Positions 47,609 to 61,236 of a stretch of DNA of 64,000 nucleotides are shown here, piece after piece. Where the stretch lies: contig CM065380.1 in the NCBI GenBank assembly GCA_033060915.1, positions 47,164,501 through 47,228,500 of the forward strand, in the 5' to 3' direction. Position 1 is the first letter of the stretch. The number at the start of each line of letters is the position of its first letter. Under the pieces are notes generated by a model. That model did no database searches, had not been told where the DNA came from, and saw only the letters and a list, made by a program, of their open reading frames with translations. Made by a program: the position numbers and the translations under genes. Source of the DNA: Euryodendron excelsum. Taxonomy: Eukaryota > Streptophyta > Magnoliopsida > Ericales > Pentaphylacaceae.

Positions 47609-50276
47609 CTAGGGTCGACCTGTTCGCGATGCACAGGATTTATAAGATTTATGTTTATTATATAAATTTAGTAATATTTGTGTAATCTAAAGTGTATAGT
47701 TAATTTCAATTATACTATTGTTAAAGGCTTATGCTCTACTTAGTAACAACAATAACTGGCATCACGTGAATTTATATAACCTAAAACTCTTGTTATGCAC
47801 AAATTTATGTAACTTAAAATAATGATACTGTATATTATGTAATATTTATCATTTTAGGTAGCATAAAAAAGAGAGTGCAAATTAAAGTGACACATAAATT
47901 AAAGTACATAATTGGCATCAATTGTTAAGAACTTGCTCAACGTTTGAATGTCTTTTGCACTGTTATATGCATATCTGCATATAACATTTTGCCTGTTATA
48001 TATATAGTGTAGATATAGTATAGATAGCCTCGTTTTTATGCATATGCCACAAATATTGATAGATTATCCCATTTTGTATTTGAATATAGTGAATGAGTGA
48101 ATGGTGAGATTAGTGACAAATTTTAGAAATGTGTGAGTGCTTTTAGGAGAGATTTTAATGGAATCTTTATTCGAGATACATATAAATATGTAATTTTAGG
48201 GCCATTAGGACTTTTTATTAACTTTAAATTAAAAGATTGAAATAATTATAAGGAACTTTCCATTAAGGCTTTCTCTTTTTTTTTTTTGGAAAAAGTGTGT
48301 ATATATTTTGGAAGGCTTATTTTTAATGAAGAAAATAACAGTAGAAATAGTTCTAAACTTCGATCAAAACTCTGACTGTCATTTCACAATACTGAGGTAT
48401 GATAAGATAAACATTATATATCTAATAGAGACCTAAATGTACAGGCATTTAAAATTAGATAGCGAATATTATCCATAAAAAAATACCACATATAAACAAT
48501 CACATCTTATCGGTTTTCCATGAATCCAAATGACTACACTATTGCCACATTAAAAATACTAAAGAGGCCCATGAAGGTTAGAATCTGGATAGCTCACAAA
48601 AAAAGAAAAACAAAATACTAAAGAGAGACTGGGTTTCAAAAATGAAGTTTTTCCATGCATTTGATTCTTTTGCTAAGAAAAAAAACTCATATTTTAAAAG
48701 AAAAAATAGGCCTATGAAAAAGTATCTCATAAATACATTCCCATAGGATTTTTAAAAAATAATAATATGAAAAAGTAGTTGTCAATGACATTCCCAGATC
48801 ATTTGAAATCTAGCAACCCACCCAATAAAAATGTATAAATAAATACTATGATGAAAATTTTTAAACAAACAGTTGCTATTCAATCTCTTCACCACTTTTA
48901 TCTTCTCTTAGAATCGACTTTAATTATAACCAAACCCATTAAGCAATTGTTACGTAAATTTAATTCATGACTGCCTTTGGTCTTCAATGCCTATTTTGAC
49001 AAATGCCATCAAAACTCCACATTAACCAATATGAGAATCGTTGCATAATAAACAAACGGCACAACGTTTATTTTATTTCGTCAACTTCATACATAACAAA
49101 GAAAAAATACATGAAAACTGATGATAAACATGAAAACCAATCAGGAAAAAAGAAAAGGGGTGGTTGTAGTAAAAAGAAGAAGAAAGAAAGAAAAGGGGTT
49201 GAAGAGAATGAACAGATTAAAAAAAAATATCTCTACATATGTAGCAGAGAAAACATTAAGACTACAAATCCTTAGCCATTGACGTAAATTAAAACCCATC
49301 CTTCAACATCACCGCTCATGACCGTAGACATCTGCCCTTAAACCACCGAAACAACCTCTATATTTAACACCTTCTTATGGTATCATTGCCTAGGTAATAC
49401 AAATCTTACCGAACACCAATGAAAGAATTGCAAGAACCGTCAGAACCATCTGATTGACCTTAAAGAACGCCAAGCACTATTAGTTGTAGCTACATGATTA
49501 GCCAATCCTTCTTGAGGCTGTTGCTGATCACTCAAAGATGGTGTTGTTTGTTGCCATTAAGAGTGTTAGAGTTTAGTCAACAAACCGTTGACAAACGTAA
49601 GATTGAAAAATCATAAAAAGACAATAGATCACCTTCAAGATCAAGAAGGGGTCGGCGTGTTCTGCGACAGTGGAGTCAGTGCTGGGTTGGCGATGTCGAC
49701 AACAGTGGTCGGTGATGGCGGAGCCGCACCTTCATTGATGTGATTAGGCTAGTCGCTCATATTGTATGCATTATGAAGATATTTTAAACTCACAAGATAT
49801 TTTTTTTTTAAGAAACATATGCATGTGAGAGAGAGATTATTTAAAATGAATAAAAGAGAAGTTAGCCTTGATTTGAATTTTGAAGGCACGCTACCTTTAT
49901 TTCCGATGGGAATTGAGAGATTTTAGGGATGTCTTAGTTTTTTTCCCCAATTGAAGAGAAATTTTAAAATTTAGAGATATTTTAGAGATAAAAAATCTAG
50001 TCAATCCAAACCGAGTGTTAGTTAATTTTGTGTTTCCTTATCAGAATTTAACTTTTTTAATTATTTTCTATGATTAATTTTTTGTTTAATTATTTTTTGA
50101 TTTTGTTTTGCTTTTCTTTATGAGAGAGAGAGAGAGAGAGGAGCTTAATTGGTTGAATAAGCTATGTGTACCACGTGGCTTCTTAGAAAATTAGGAGTTT
50201 TAGAAAAATAGGGATTAATTTTTGGAGGCTTGTAAGTCTCCCACTACATTTGCATATAGTATAGTATAGATATACT
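47609..50276 (-). mobile_element. Helitron, minus orientation, about 2.7 kb
   Basis: The left (3') end is CTAG at 47609-47612, then a hairpin-like 'tgttcgcgatgcaca'. The right (5') end is 'gtatagtatagata', the reverse complement of the TCTATACTATA start. Near the 5' end it contains a (GA)n tract (50122-50141) and 'taccacgtggcttcttagaaaattaggag', similar to the duplicated host flank. No Rep/helicase was seen. A middle segment (49290-49570) has higher coding character. Confidence 0.55.
49290..49570 (-). pseudogene. Possible captured gene fragment inside the Helitron (unrecognised)
   Basis: This segment is less AT-rich than its surroundings. On the minus strand one frame reads DQQQPQEGLANHVATTNSAW and an overlapping frame reads VNQMVLTVLAILSLVFGKI, a membrane-segment-like run. 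The two are in different frames, which would need a frameshift or a lost splice site. I do not recognise the family. Helitrons often carry host gene fragments, so capture is plausible, but this could be chance. Confidence 0.25.
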
Positions 50277-51484
50277 AGTTGTAAACTCATGCTATGCACG
50301 AAATTATAGATATTACAATCATCAGATGATTTTATAAAAAATTTGAATTTTTTTTTTTGTAGAATCATATGAGTTTGAAATATCATCCTAAATGAATTAA
50401 ATATATTGAACATGTTTTCTTTATTCCATATAACCAAAAAAATGTATAAAAATAATTTGTATATAATTACTATGATGAGTTATATTTTAAACATATGTAT
50501 GTCCATTGCAAAAAATATGTTTGTAATAAGTTGGTAAATCACATGTATTAGGCCGTATTCATGGTAGAAAGGAAAAGAAAACAGAAATTAAAGAAAATAA
50601 AAAGGTTGAAGATAGGCAACCATTATATATTTTATGATTAATGTTATTGCTTAAATTGACTTTGCTCAATGTGAAGTATAAAATTATAATACATCTCAAA
50701 CTTGTGATCTTACACATATGTGCCTCATCACTTTCTTGAAATGATAATTTAAATAAATAAAAAATATTAATGTACTTTACTGTTTAGAAAATACAAATTA
50801 ATAATGAAATAGTTTAAATAAGTCTCTACAATTGATTAAGATAAAAATGGGTAAATCTTTTGATTCCATACTTAAAAAATGTAAACTTGTTTTAATTCTA
50901 CATAATAAGACTAATTACACCAAAAGTAATGTCTAAATATCTAAGATTAGTATGTTGTTTGACTTGTGCATATATCTTGTTACCTATTATCATTATAATA
51001 GTTTTGAAAGATTTGTTTTTTATCAAAATAATAGTTTTGAAACTGACATATCAGAAATTCGATTACCTCACTCAAAAAGTTTACTAAGTCCCTTTATTAA
51101 CCAAATAATAAGATTTGAGTAAATAAAATCCACAAAAAAATTTTAGATATACATATATGTACGTAAATTCAACCAAAAATTAATGAAGTTAAAATGTTTT
51201 AGAAAGACACTATTGTTTGAAAATTCTAAAAGAGAATAGATTCAATTACCATATGGACTTTAAAGAATCTATAATAACATATTTATATATAAATATAATG
51301 CTGAATGAAGTTGAAAGTTTCCATATTAAAAGATGGCAATTTGAAAAGTATTATCATATAAATTAAATGACCAATAGGCTCATGAAATGTGTATTTTAGT
51401 AATTTTCTAAATTTAAAATTTTGAGAAAAATAAATCAAGACTTTCAAGCTCAATGTCTTAACAACATTTTGCTATCTATACTAC
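50277..51484 (-). mobile_element. Helitron, minus orientation, about 1.2 kb
   Basis: CTAG at 50277-50280 abuts the previous element directly and is followed by the hairpin 'catgctatgcacg'. The right end 'tgctatctatacta' is the inverted 5' terminus, abutting the next copy. Confidence 0.6.
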
Positions 51485-52130
51485 TAGCAGGCAACTCGTG
51501 CTATGCACGGGAATAGAGTATAAATTTAAAAAATAACAATTTTTATAACAATAAAATATTATGTTTTTATTCTTAAACATTACACTATTAATATGAATTG
51601 TATTAAAATATAATTTATTCGCATTCTAAAATTAAATTCTATCAATTAATTGTAATAAAAAAATTTAGAGTGTGATAGAAAATATATGTGTTTAAGATTT
51701 TGCTAAGAAGCTATATTAATTTATAATCTTGTTAAATGCACGAGTCTACTTATTATAAATGAACTATTAAGTGAATTAAATAATATCACTAAACACAACA
51801 AATTTAGCAAAAAAGATATGAAATTTAAGTTAGGTGTAATTTATTATTAAATATTTAATATACTTATATAGTGGAATATTATTTTAATTAATTTTATTGG
51901 GCTAGCACACTATTTTCTCAACTGTTATGCATGATTAGATTATGCTTAACTCAAATCACACAACATAAGATTAAGGATATTTGTAACTTTTATTGAACTA
52001 ATAGGGGTAAACATCTCCCTAACGTAGCCCAAACATGTCATTTACATTATAAAAAAATTGTTGTTATAGTGGTTGTACTAAACACTGCCAAGCTTTCCAA
52101 AAACATTTATTTTTGAAAATACTTGAATTG
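51485..52130 (-). mobile_element. Helitron 3' part, minus orientation
   Basis: CTAG at 51485-51488, then a clean terminal hairpin at 51498-51510 (cgtgc, loop tat, gcacg). It is cut off at about 52130, where another copy begins. Confidence 0.6.
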
Positions 52131-53405
52131 CCAACAATGAACTTGTATTATGCACAGAGTGAAAATAATTTATAATAAACATAAAAATTTTAGGAAAAAT
52201 AAAATTATCAATTCTTACACTGATAGTATTATTAAACTAAAAGAACCTTAACTTGCAATAGGAAACTAAGTTATATTGTGAACATTCTAAAGTATATCTT
52301 TTATTTCCCTTAAAATCTTGCTACTGGACTGCATTGGTCAAGTATATACATTACACATATTAGATAATTTTATTTAGTCCATTTAATAATGCACATACAG
52401 CTACCTAAAACTAATAATTACAAAAAAAAATAATTTAAAATTGTAAGTTAGGGAGATTTGATTTACCTAGATTATTTTAATTTCATTAAATATTTACTAA
52501 TTATTAATAGAAGGTAAATTTTTTTATATTTAGATCAATACTATTATGAGATATAATATTATTATTTGAAAATTTTAAAAAGTTCAACCAACAACCAATT
52601 GCTATAATATATAGTATAGGTAGATTTGTACTTTTAAAAACATTAAAGGGATTTGAATAAAAAATTTCACAGTTTTGAATTAAATGAAAAACTTTCTAAA
52701 ATTATAAGGAAATAAACAAAAAAAATTTAAAATAAGAATTCTAATATTTTGAATATTATGTAAAAACTTTTTAAAATAAGATGAGATTTAGTAAAGATTT
52801 ATTAATCATGAAAAAAATTTAAAAGTTTCTATATTTTATGGTTAAACATTCACTAGTATAACATATCTAATATTAGTAATTTTAAAATTTAAAAAACTAT
52901 GAAATTTATATTATGACTTTCAACATTAAAGACCCAACAACGTATTACTATAAATAGATATCTATAAATGCAAATGTTAGTTTGAATAACATAATAATAT
53001 GTCAAAACTTATTATTAAATCAATAAGTGTTATGTCAATATTATCAAATATTTAATTTTCAAAAATTTAAGAGAATGAATTTAGGAAGTATCTAATAGTT
53101 TGAATTTTGAAATATAGGTAAAATTTTAATATAGTATGATAAATTTATATTGTTAACTAGTTAAATTGTAACAATGTTATTCTAGTATCACCAAAAATTT
53201 TAAGGGAGTGACTTTAGGAAATATTTAATAAAAATTAAAGGTCCATCTATATACAATATATAATTATATTAGTGAGAGTTTCTAAGCTAACCAATCAAAT
53301 TGCAACATATGATATTTTAATATTAAAAAAAATAAAAATTTTGTAAAATTGAATTGGGAGTTTAAGGCTCAAAGGCCTCCTAATTTGTTGCTATAATGTA
53401 TAGTA
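52131..53405 (-). mobile_element. Helitron, minus orientation, about 1.3 kb
   Basis: Begins with 'aacttgtattatgcacagagtgaaaataa', the reverse complement of the 3' end in 4615-7642, but without the last CTAG bases. The body is the inverted match of 4615-5983 ('gggagatttgatttacctag', 'caaaatattag'-type blocks). It ends with '..ttgctataatgtatagta' at 53405. Confidence 0.65.
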
Positions 53406-54046
53406 CTAGCAGTGAACTCGTGCTATACACGGACTATCAATATGAAATTATAAGTTAATATTTTAAAAAAATTATAAACATAGATTTATAAGATCATGTA
53501 TTTAAAATATAATATTAAATGATTAAACATGTTAATAATATTTTCTCTAAAATAATAATCACAAAGAGAAAAAACAATGTAGAAAGAGCAACTTACACAC
53601 TAATAAGTCACACGTACTTTTAAGACATTTATGTTTATTGGAAGTGAATACATTATAATTTCTTACATTAGGTTCATTGAGTTATATTCAGAATTAAAAA
53701 GAAATAATTATATCTAAGACCTAACAAAAAATTCACGTATATAGAAGAATTTTAAAAGGTCAAATTGCTTTGAAAAGAGCATTATTTATCAGAATTTGAA
53801 TAAATTATTAGATTTTGTTACCATATTGATTATGAAGAATCTACGAAATACTTAGTTTTAATGACTTTTTAGTTTTGATATTGAAAGGGTGACACTTAAA
53901 AAAACCATTACTATTTTAATTAAAGAACCAATGCCTTTATGATATTTGTATTTTTATATTTTTAAATTTTAAAAATTGAAAAAAATGAATCAAGACTTTG
54001 AAACTCAAAGACCTTCTAACCTATTGCTATAATATATAGTATAAAT
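53406..54046 (-). mobile_element. Helitron, minus orientation, short (0.64 kb)
   Basis: CTAG at 53406-53409, terminal stem 'cgtgctatacacg' at 53419-53431, and right end 'cctattgctataatatatagtataaatag'. An internally deleted relative of its neighbours. Confidence 0.6.
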
Positions 54047-54420
54047 AGATAGATCACCAAATATTTAATTTTCAAAAATTTTAGGAAATGACTTTAGGAA
54101 ATATCTAATAGTTTGAATTTTGAAAAATATAAGTTTTAGGAAAGTATAATAAAATTATATTGTTAACCAATCAAATTGTAATAATGTTACTCTAGCATTA
54201 CCAAAAATTTAAAATCCAAAAATTTTAAGGGAGTGACTCTAGGAAATATTTAATAAGAATTAAAAGTCCATCTATATACTATATATAATTATATTAGTGA
54301 GAGTTTCTAAGCTGACTAATCAAATTGCAATATGTGGCATTTTAATATTATAAAAAATAAAAATGATGTAAAAATTGGATTGGGAATTTAAGGTTCAAAG
54401 ACCTCTTAACCTATTGCTAT
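54047..54420 (-). mobile_element. Helitron 5' part, minus orientation
   Basis: Matches the 5' ~370 bp of 54421-55714 in inverted orientation. It ends at the head-to-head junction. Confidence 0.6.
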
Positions 54421-54448
54421 AATAGGTTAAGAGGTCTTTGAGCCTTAA
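54388..54448. repeat. 61-bp hairpin at a head-to-head Helitron junction
   Basis: Left arm 54388-54415, loop gctat (54416-54420), right arm 54421-54448. The 28-base arms match at 27 of 28 positions (one mismatch, t/g at 'aggttc' versus 'gagcct'). Weaker inverted similarity extends about 370 bp on each side. Confidence 0.9.
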
Positions 54449-55714
54449 ACTCCTGATCTAATTGTTACAGATTTTTTAATTTTTGTAATTTTAAAAAGCA
54501 CATGTTGCAATTTGATTTGTTAGCCTAAAAAATCTTACTAATAGAATTATAGGTAGAATATAGATGGGACCTTCAATTCCTATTATACTTATCCTAAATC
54601 ACTCCTTTAAAATTTTTGGTAATGTTAACATAACATTATTACAATTTGATTGGTTAAAATATATAATTTTTTAAAATTTTACCTTTTTTAAAAAAATTGA
54701 AACTATATATTTCTTAAAGTCAGTCCCTTAAATTTTTGAAAATTAAATTATTGGTAATATTGACATAATAGTTATTACTTTAATAATAAGTTTTGACATA
54801 TTATTATGTGATTCAGACTACCATAATGTGCATTTATAGTCATCTATTTATAGCAATACTTTGTTGGATCTTTAATATTGAAAAATCCAATCAAATTTTT
54901 TTAGTTTTTTAAAATTTTAAATTGCTAATATCACATATGCCATAATAGTACAGATTTAACCATAAAATATAGAAACCTTTATTTTTTTTCACGACTAATA
55001 AATCTTAGTAAAATCTAATCTTATTTTGGAAAGTTTTACATAAAATTCAAAATATTAGAATTCTTATATTTATATTTCCTTAGGCTCTTCTCTTATAATT
55101 TTAGAAAGACCTTCATTTGATTCAAAACTATGGAAATTTTTTATTAAAATCCCTTCAATTTTTTTTTAAGAAGAACAAAACTATCTACATTATATATTGT
55201 AGCAATTTTTTTGTTGGGTGGATTTTTAAAAATTTTTTTTAAACAATAACATTATATATCTCATAATAGTATTAGTCTAACCATAAAATACTTTACCTTC
55301 TATTCATTATTAGTAAATATTTACTAAAACTCAAGTACTCTAGGTAAATCAAATATGCTTAACTTAAAATTTTGAATTCTTTTTTTTAGGTAACTCATCA
55401 GTTTTAAGTAGTTATTTGTGCACTATTAAATGCATTTATTAAATAAATCATCTAAAATGTGTAACTTATACAACAATGTAGTCCCTTAGGAAGATTTTAA
55501 GGTAAACATTTACTTAGTTTCTTATTGTATGTTAAGCTTTTTCTTTTTTATTGCAATCAACTTTTAATATTTTATTTTAAGACTATATGGACTATTAGAA
55601 TTTAGTGTAATCAAATATAATTAGTGTATAAAATTGATAATTTAATTTTTATAGAATTTTTATGTTTAATATAATATTATTTTCACTCTGTGAATAGCAC
55701 GAATTCACTGATAG
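54421..55714 (+). mobile_element. Helitron, plus orientation, about 1.3 kb
   Basis: Starts with 'aataggttaagaggtctttgag', lacking the outermost TCTATACTATATATTATAG. It runs through the same blocks as 4640-5983 and ends 'tgaatagcacgaattcactgatag' at 55714 (CTAG mutated to ATAG). Confidence 0.65.
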
Positions 55715-56535
55715 TAATATATAGTATAGATATTGATTTGTATATAACATTGAATTTATTTAACGATGTTTTTGGATATATTTTGTTTGCAAGGATTTAT
55801 CATTTTTATCTCTCAAAAGATTTTTCCCAATTTCCATACATGTCATGGCTTCTTGCCAAAAACACATTCCACGTAGATGCCGCCACATCACCCAGTGAGA
55901 ATAAGTGGTGAGATTTGCCGTGCTATGTAGCATAGTTAGTAAATGGGCGGACGGCGAAAGAACGGTACATAATATGTATAAGTTTAATATGATTTTTTTT
56001 TATAAATATGATAACAAAATTTAGTATAAAAATAGGAGAACGTTAAAAATATGAATTTATTATCATCCGGGTATTATACGAACGTTAGTTAAAAAGGCAA
56101 AACAAAAAATATGGTAATATTTATACGTAATTTCTTCTTATATATGTTAATATGTAGTATTTTTATCTCATATATCTTATTTTTTTAAATAATATTATTA
56201 ACAAACAGCTAAATTAAGTGGTAGATAATAAATTTTTATTTGTTTATTTTATTATTTCAATACTTGATATAGGAATGCGTTAATTTATTAATTTTAAAAT
56301 TTAAATTTTAATTGAATATTTGGAGTATTAATAAGAAGTTATAGAAAAGTAAGTTTAATAATTTAAATATTCCAAGTATTTGAAAAGTATTACACATTTC
56401 AAGTACTATTATAATGATATATTAAGTATATAATTAATAATATGCCAAAAATTATATTAAATCATATCTATTTTTTAATCGAGTTTTTTTTCAAAAGTAT
56501 AATATGTAAAACGTTTAATATGTGTATTATACGGT
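55715..56535. other. AT-rich spacer
   Basis: No recognised feature. The small open stretch at 55690-55911 is not protein-like. Confidence 0.4.
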
Positions 56536-57986
56536 TGATTGCACTCTAAACAATGCTTTAATTTGCCGTTTGTTAGCCATAGATTAGGAGTTTCTATGCT
56601 TCTTTAATTACATTTTAGTATTAATTAAGTTTATTTTGATTTGTATAGGTTTTGAGCTTAATTTGGAGGGTTTCGGGAGCATTTCGGATAAAAGGAGAAT
56701 AAGTTTTTCAAGAGGATGTTACCAACGTACAAGCTGTGATATAATATGGTAAAACACACAGAGTTGAAACTTTGAAGGACCATATCTCCCAAACTAGAAA
56801 AGCTACTGTAGCCCATAATATATTGATTTCATATAACTTTTCGAGAGCTGTTCACATATAATGTCTTTGTGCTATTCAAACGATCCTTAGTGCGTTAGAA
56901 CACCCTTTGGATGCCCTTTGAACCGACATTGAATGGTTTTTTAGGCGTTCGAACGGTCCTTCGGATACAAAAATAGCAATCTAGACTCCTTTAGATGCTT
57001 GACAATGCTCTGCTATTATTTAGGCCGTTTTTGGCAGAAAATTGTGGATCTCTCACATTTTTCTTAGTTTTTAGTTCAAATATAGTTTTGTAGGAGTAGT
57101 TTTACAAGGAGAGACTTTATTTTCTTGCATTTTCCTTAACTTTCTCTCATTTTCTTTCTATCCAAATAATAGTTTTGTTCAATTAAATTCTAAATCTTCA
57201 TATTTACATGCTTTCTATCTACTTCTACATGCTTTCTCTAATTGATTCAAGTAGCTAGCTTCTCAATTTGGATGTAATTATGAAAATCTACCAAGAAAGG
57301 CTATGGAATTAAATGGGGGTTCTCAAATCTCATTGAATATCTATTGAATTCATTTTCTCTACTCTTTTGAAATTGATAGCTTTAGAAATCTTATATCTAT
57401 AATCATGGTTTGATGAACTAGTAATTTATTTCTAAGAGACTCATAAACGGTATTCAAATCTAATTCTAATTGAGATAGAACCCAAGGTTTTAAAGCTAAA
57501 TCCTCTGAATCAAGGATTCATAGAGTGATTCTTGATTTGAGTGATCTCAATCTCTTTTTTCAAGTCATATGCTAGACTCGGTGGATTGAATCAATTGTGT
57601 CTAAACTTTTTTCCATCACTTAATTTCTTAAGTAGTTTCATTTGATTTCCTTTTAATTGCTTTAATTTGGTCAACTATCTCTAATTGTTGTAGTTTAGTG
57701 TTAATGGTCTTTGAATAGAATTTTAATTGTTAATTGCTAATTAGATCTAGCTTAATTTTTTTTTAGTTGTTAAAAAATCCAATCATCAAAACCCCTAAAT
57801 ATTTTTGGTCTAAATTTGGTTGCCATAGGTCTAATTCTACTCTTATTTTATAATTTGATTCAATTTCATTATCATTTTGTGTTTGTTCCCTATTGCTAGA
57901 TTGTCACAAATTTCTTGAGCGAAAACGATATTGGGATACTCTCAATTTAAACTACATCGGAGCGGTGCACTTGTGGCAACCAATCA
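56536..57986 (+). mobile_element. Solo-LTR-like element, 1,451 bp
   Basis: Ends are TGATTG and CAATCA, a perfect 6-bp inverted pair. The interior resembles plant Ty3-gypsy LTRs: 'ccatatctcccaaactagaaaagctactgtagccca', a terminal 'gaaaacgatattgggatactctc' and 'cggagcggtgcacttgtgg', a phrase typical of such LTR 3' ends. Flanking 5-mers (acggt, agttc) do not match, so a target duplication is not supported. No internal coding region adjoins it. Confidence 0.5.
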
Positions 57987-60223
57987 AGTTCAACTACAAA
58001 AAATAATTATTTTTAATTAAGTTTCAGATCTGAACAAAAAACAGAAGTTTTTTCATTTATACGTGTGTGCGGGCATTATACATAAATAGTACGAGTATTT
58101 ACTAGCTAGGCTATGTAGCACCACTCTAATTCTTTATATTTCATGATGGACAATCCTCTAGCCTTAACACCTTGCCGCCTCATAAAAAAGACTGAAGAGT
58201 AGGGTTGTTATTCTTTTATTTTGGAAAATCTCTCGTATCCCTCTTTTGGCAGAAATTTTAAGTTAATTATCATTCCGATATAATTAATTCTTTCAAAGCC
58301 AAGCCACTACAGTAAATTTATGTAAATTTTAAGCAACCTCTAGGGGGCATTTATGGCAATGTGTTTATGTGTGTCTGTATATTTGTGTTTTTCTTTTTTC
58401 ATTTGTTTGGTGACTGAAATGGAGGGGAAGCAGCAGTGTCGGAGAGGGAGAATTGCCACTTGGCTTCTCTGAATTTTAGGATTTTCATATGATTATGGAT
58501 AAGTAATTGCAAACCTGAGAGACTCTACTACATTGCTATATAGTATAGATAGTATAGACAAGGAATATGCAGATACAATTGAATAAAAGAATAGCTAGGT
58601 ATGTAAGATTGTAAAGAGAAATTTTAGGGTTTTTTTTTCTTTTTGTTATCTATTTAGGGGTATCTTTTGGGTTTTTGGCCAACCAAAATTCGAAGCTACA
58701 CAGTTGAGTGTATGAAAAATTAAGCAAATAATAATCACATGGTTTACAAAGGGAAAATCTAGGGATGCGAGGTATCAAGGTTAAAGAAAGAAGTTATATA
58801 TATATATATTAAAGTGTTGTTTTACTTTTTTTGACCAATCATAATTTGAAGCCACAAAGTTTGACATTTTGGAAGGGAAAACCTTTATGGCAAAGCTGGT
58901 AGAAATCTTAGGGTATGGTTCTGATACATATAATGAGCTTAGTCAAAGGCCAATAACTATAGTACATTTATGACAATGTTAGGCAACCATTTGGGTAGAC
59001 ATTTATGGCAATAAGTTTTTTTTTGTGCGGGGGCATATGTGTAATTGTTTAATATTATTCTCTCATATGTTGGATGAGAGAAGAGAAAGGAATGGGAAGA
59101 GGGTGGGAGAGGAAAAATTACCATGGGTTTCCCTACATTTTAAGATTTTTGTGTGTGTCACGTGTCGTGAAATGGCAAAACCAAAACATGTTTTGGTCTC
59201 CAACATGGATTATAAATAAAAATTCCTCACCACAAACATGCATGTTAGAGCACAATTTGATCCTTCATACCCATTTTCTTTTTACAAAAAAAATTATCAA
59301 CGAAAAAAAGAAGACGAAGTTATCTAAGAACCCTACCATTACCATGTACTCCCTTATATATTATCCATTCTATATGTACCTATTGCAAAACGGTGTGAGG
59401 TTATAAAACTCTTACGGTCTAATCTATTTTTCTCAAATGTTGACTTTTGGGGGAACAAAAAATACGTGTCAAAAAGCTGTTGCGTCTCATTCATTTCATT
59501 TTTGAATTATTCCTAAATGATTTCCAAATTCTTCCCATTTTAAAATTTATTTAAACATGCTGTTTCGTTATTGGGTATTAATCAAATATATTAAAATCTG
59601 ATTCAAATGAAATATCCTAAAAATGTCTTCTAAATACATTTTTTTTTTTGGTTTTCACCGTTGCTTTTCTAATTAATAGTAATGTATGTAATATATGGCT
59701 TTTTTTTACTGATCAATAAGAGATAATTACACATATAGTAGACACTCATTTATCTGAGAAAGTCTAACAAACAAAGTAATCACAAGTCTAACAATCACAC
59801 ATAAACCATGGCATATGATACACTACTAGAGAAATTGAAACTCAAGGCCTCAACAATTGAGATATTAAACAACTAACTGAACTTTGCTCTCTTATCTCAT
59901 CCATACATTTGTAAATTTAAGCACCGAGTGAATTAGGCTCCACTTCTACAATTCTTTTCACTAAATTTTTTAAAGTTTTTACTAATCAAAACATTTTACA
60001 AAATTCCTTCTAAAGTTGTTATTTGAATTTTTATGTACTTTTAAATCATTACTAAGTAAATGGATATTTTATTTAAATATGTTAAATAATATGTTTTGCA
60101 ATATAATTTGTTTGTACTTTTGATATCACACAAATGTATGTCCTAATGGCAAAACCACACCATTAGTGAAGTAAGACGTATTTCATCCATGAAAAAGATT
60201 TTACAACTCCTCATACTTCGTAA

Positions 60224-60256
<33 letters not shown>

Positions 60257-60432
60257 CGTTTTAAATTACATGTCAATAAAAGAATCAAATATAAGAAATT
60301 TTAACGGTACGTTTTGGTAGAGATTTCTAAATACGCAGAGCACAATACCTCCTTGAAAGAATGTAGGTTTTTTCCTATGTGAAGATTAAAGCTGAAGTAT
60401 ATATATGTCCGTTATTAAATGCCAAAAAATAT

Positions 60433-60679
60433 GAATTTAGATTCTCTTCATTCCATGAATTGAAATGAAAATCTCAATTTTATTGATTGAAGTATTGACA
60501 CGTCAGCTAACATAAAAATAAAGAGTTCAGATGAGTTGACTTAAAATTTATTTAAAATAAATAATTTTATAGTTATATATAAGAAAATAAATTTTAATAC
60601 AAAACGACGTAATTTTAGTAAGAGATGTGATAAGATTACATTTAGGTCATTGATTATGGAATGGAAAGAATCCAAATCC
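60433..60679. mobile_element. MITE, 247 bp, present only in copy C
   Basis: The terminal inverted repeats are 24 bp long with 20 matches, 'gaatttagattctcttc..' against '..gaaagaatccaaatcc'. Copy B at about 9045 has the flanking sequence without it. No open frame. The inserted copy has 'acacgtcagct' near its left end. Target duplication unclear (perhaps AT). Confidence 0.7.
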
Positions 60680-61036
60680 ATAAATAACCATAAAAATTAA
60701 ATGTATTTTGAGTACTCATTAATTGAAACATTTCGTTGAGCATAATTCAGAACTGAAAAAAAATACATAAATAGGAGATTGTCTTCCACTGCTCCTCATC
60801 AATTCAGTAATTGGCGATAGCAGACTTGATAGTTGATATAGGTGACTGGTCTAACCTTTGGAAAGTAATTTTTTTAAGGATATGAAAGTGCTCTTTTCTT
60901 ATAAATTTACAAAGAAACATTTCAAGATTAATTCTTATGTGATTTAGACATCTATGTTGAGTTTCCTCGTATTTCCATTAATTTCTACTATTTTCCCACT
61001 AACAATTTTTTGAAAATGATATTTCATTATTTCTAA

Positions 61037-61236
61037 TGCTGTGTTTGTAACTCAAATTTATCAAGAAAAAAAAAAGTGAAATAAAATAAAACAAAATGAG
61101 AGATTCCAAATCCTTACTTATTTCATTTTCATGTTCTTTTACCCTCTATTTTCTCTAATAACCAAACATATGATTTAATTTCATATCCTCTTCCCTTTTA
61201 TTTCTCTCACTAAATTTTTAATCCAAATACAACATA
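61037..61236. mobile_element. MITE-like element, 'tgtgtttgga' family, copy C
   Basis: Left end 'tgctgtgtttgtaactcaaatttatcaag', right end 'tttttaatccaaatacaacat'. It is orthologous in position to the copy B element at 9394-9521 but longer internally. Confidence 0.45.

Noticed and set aside
47402..47665. 87-residue plus-strand frame
   Set aside because: It runs across a Helitron terminus and microsatellite; no motif.
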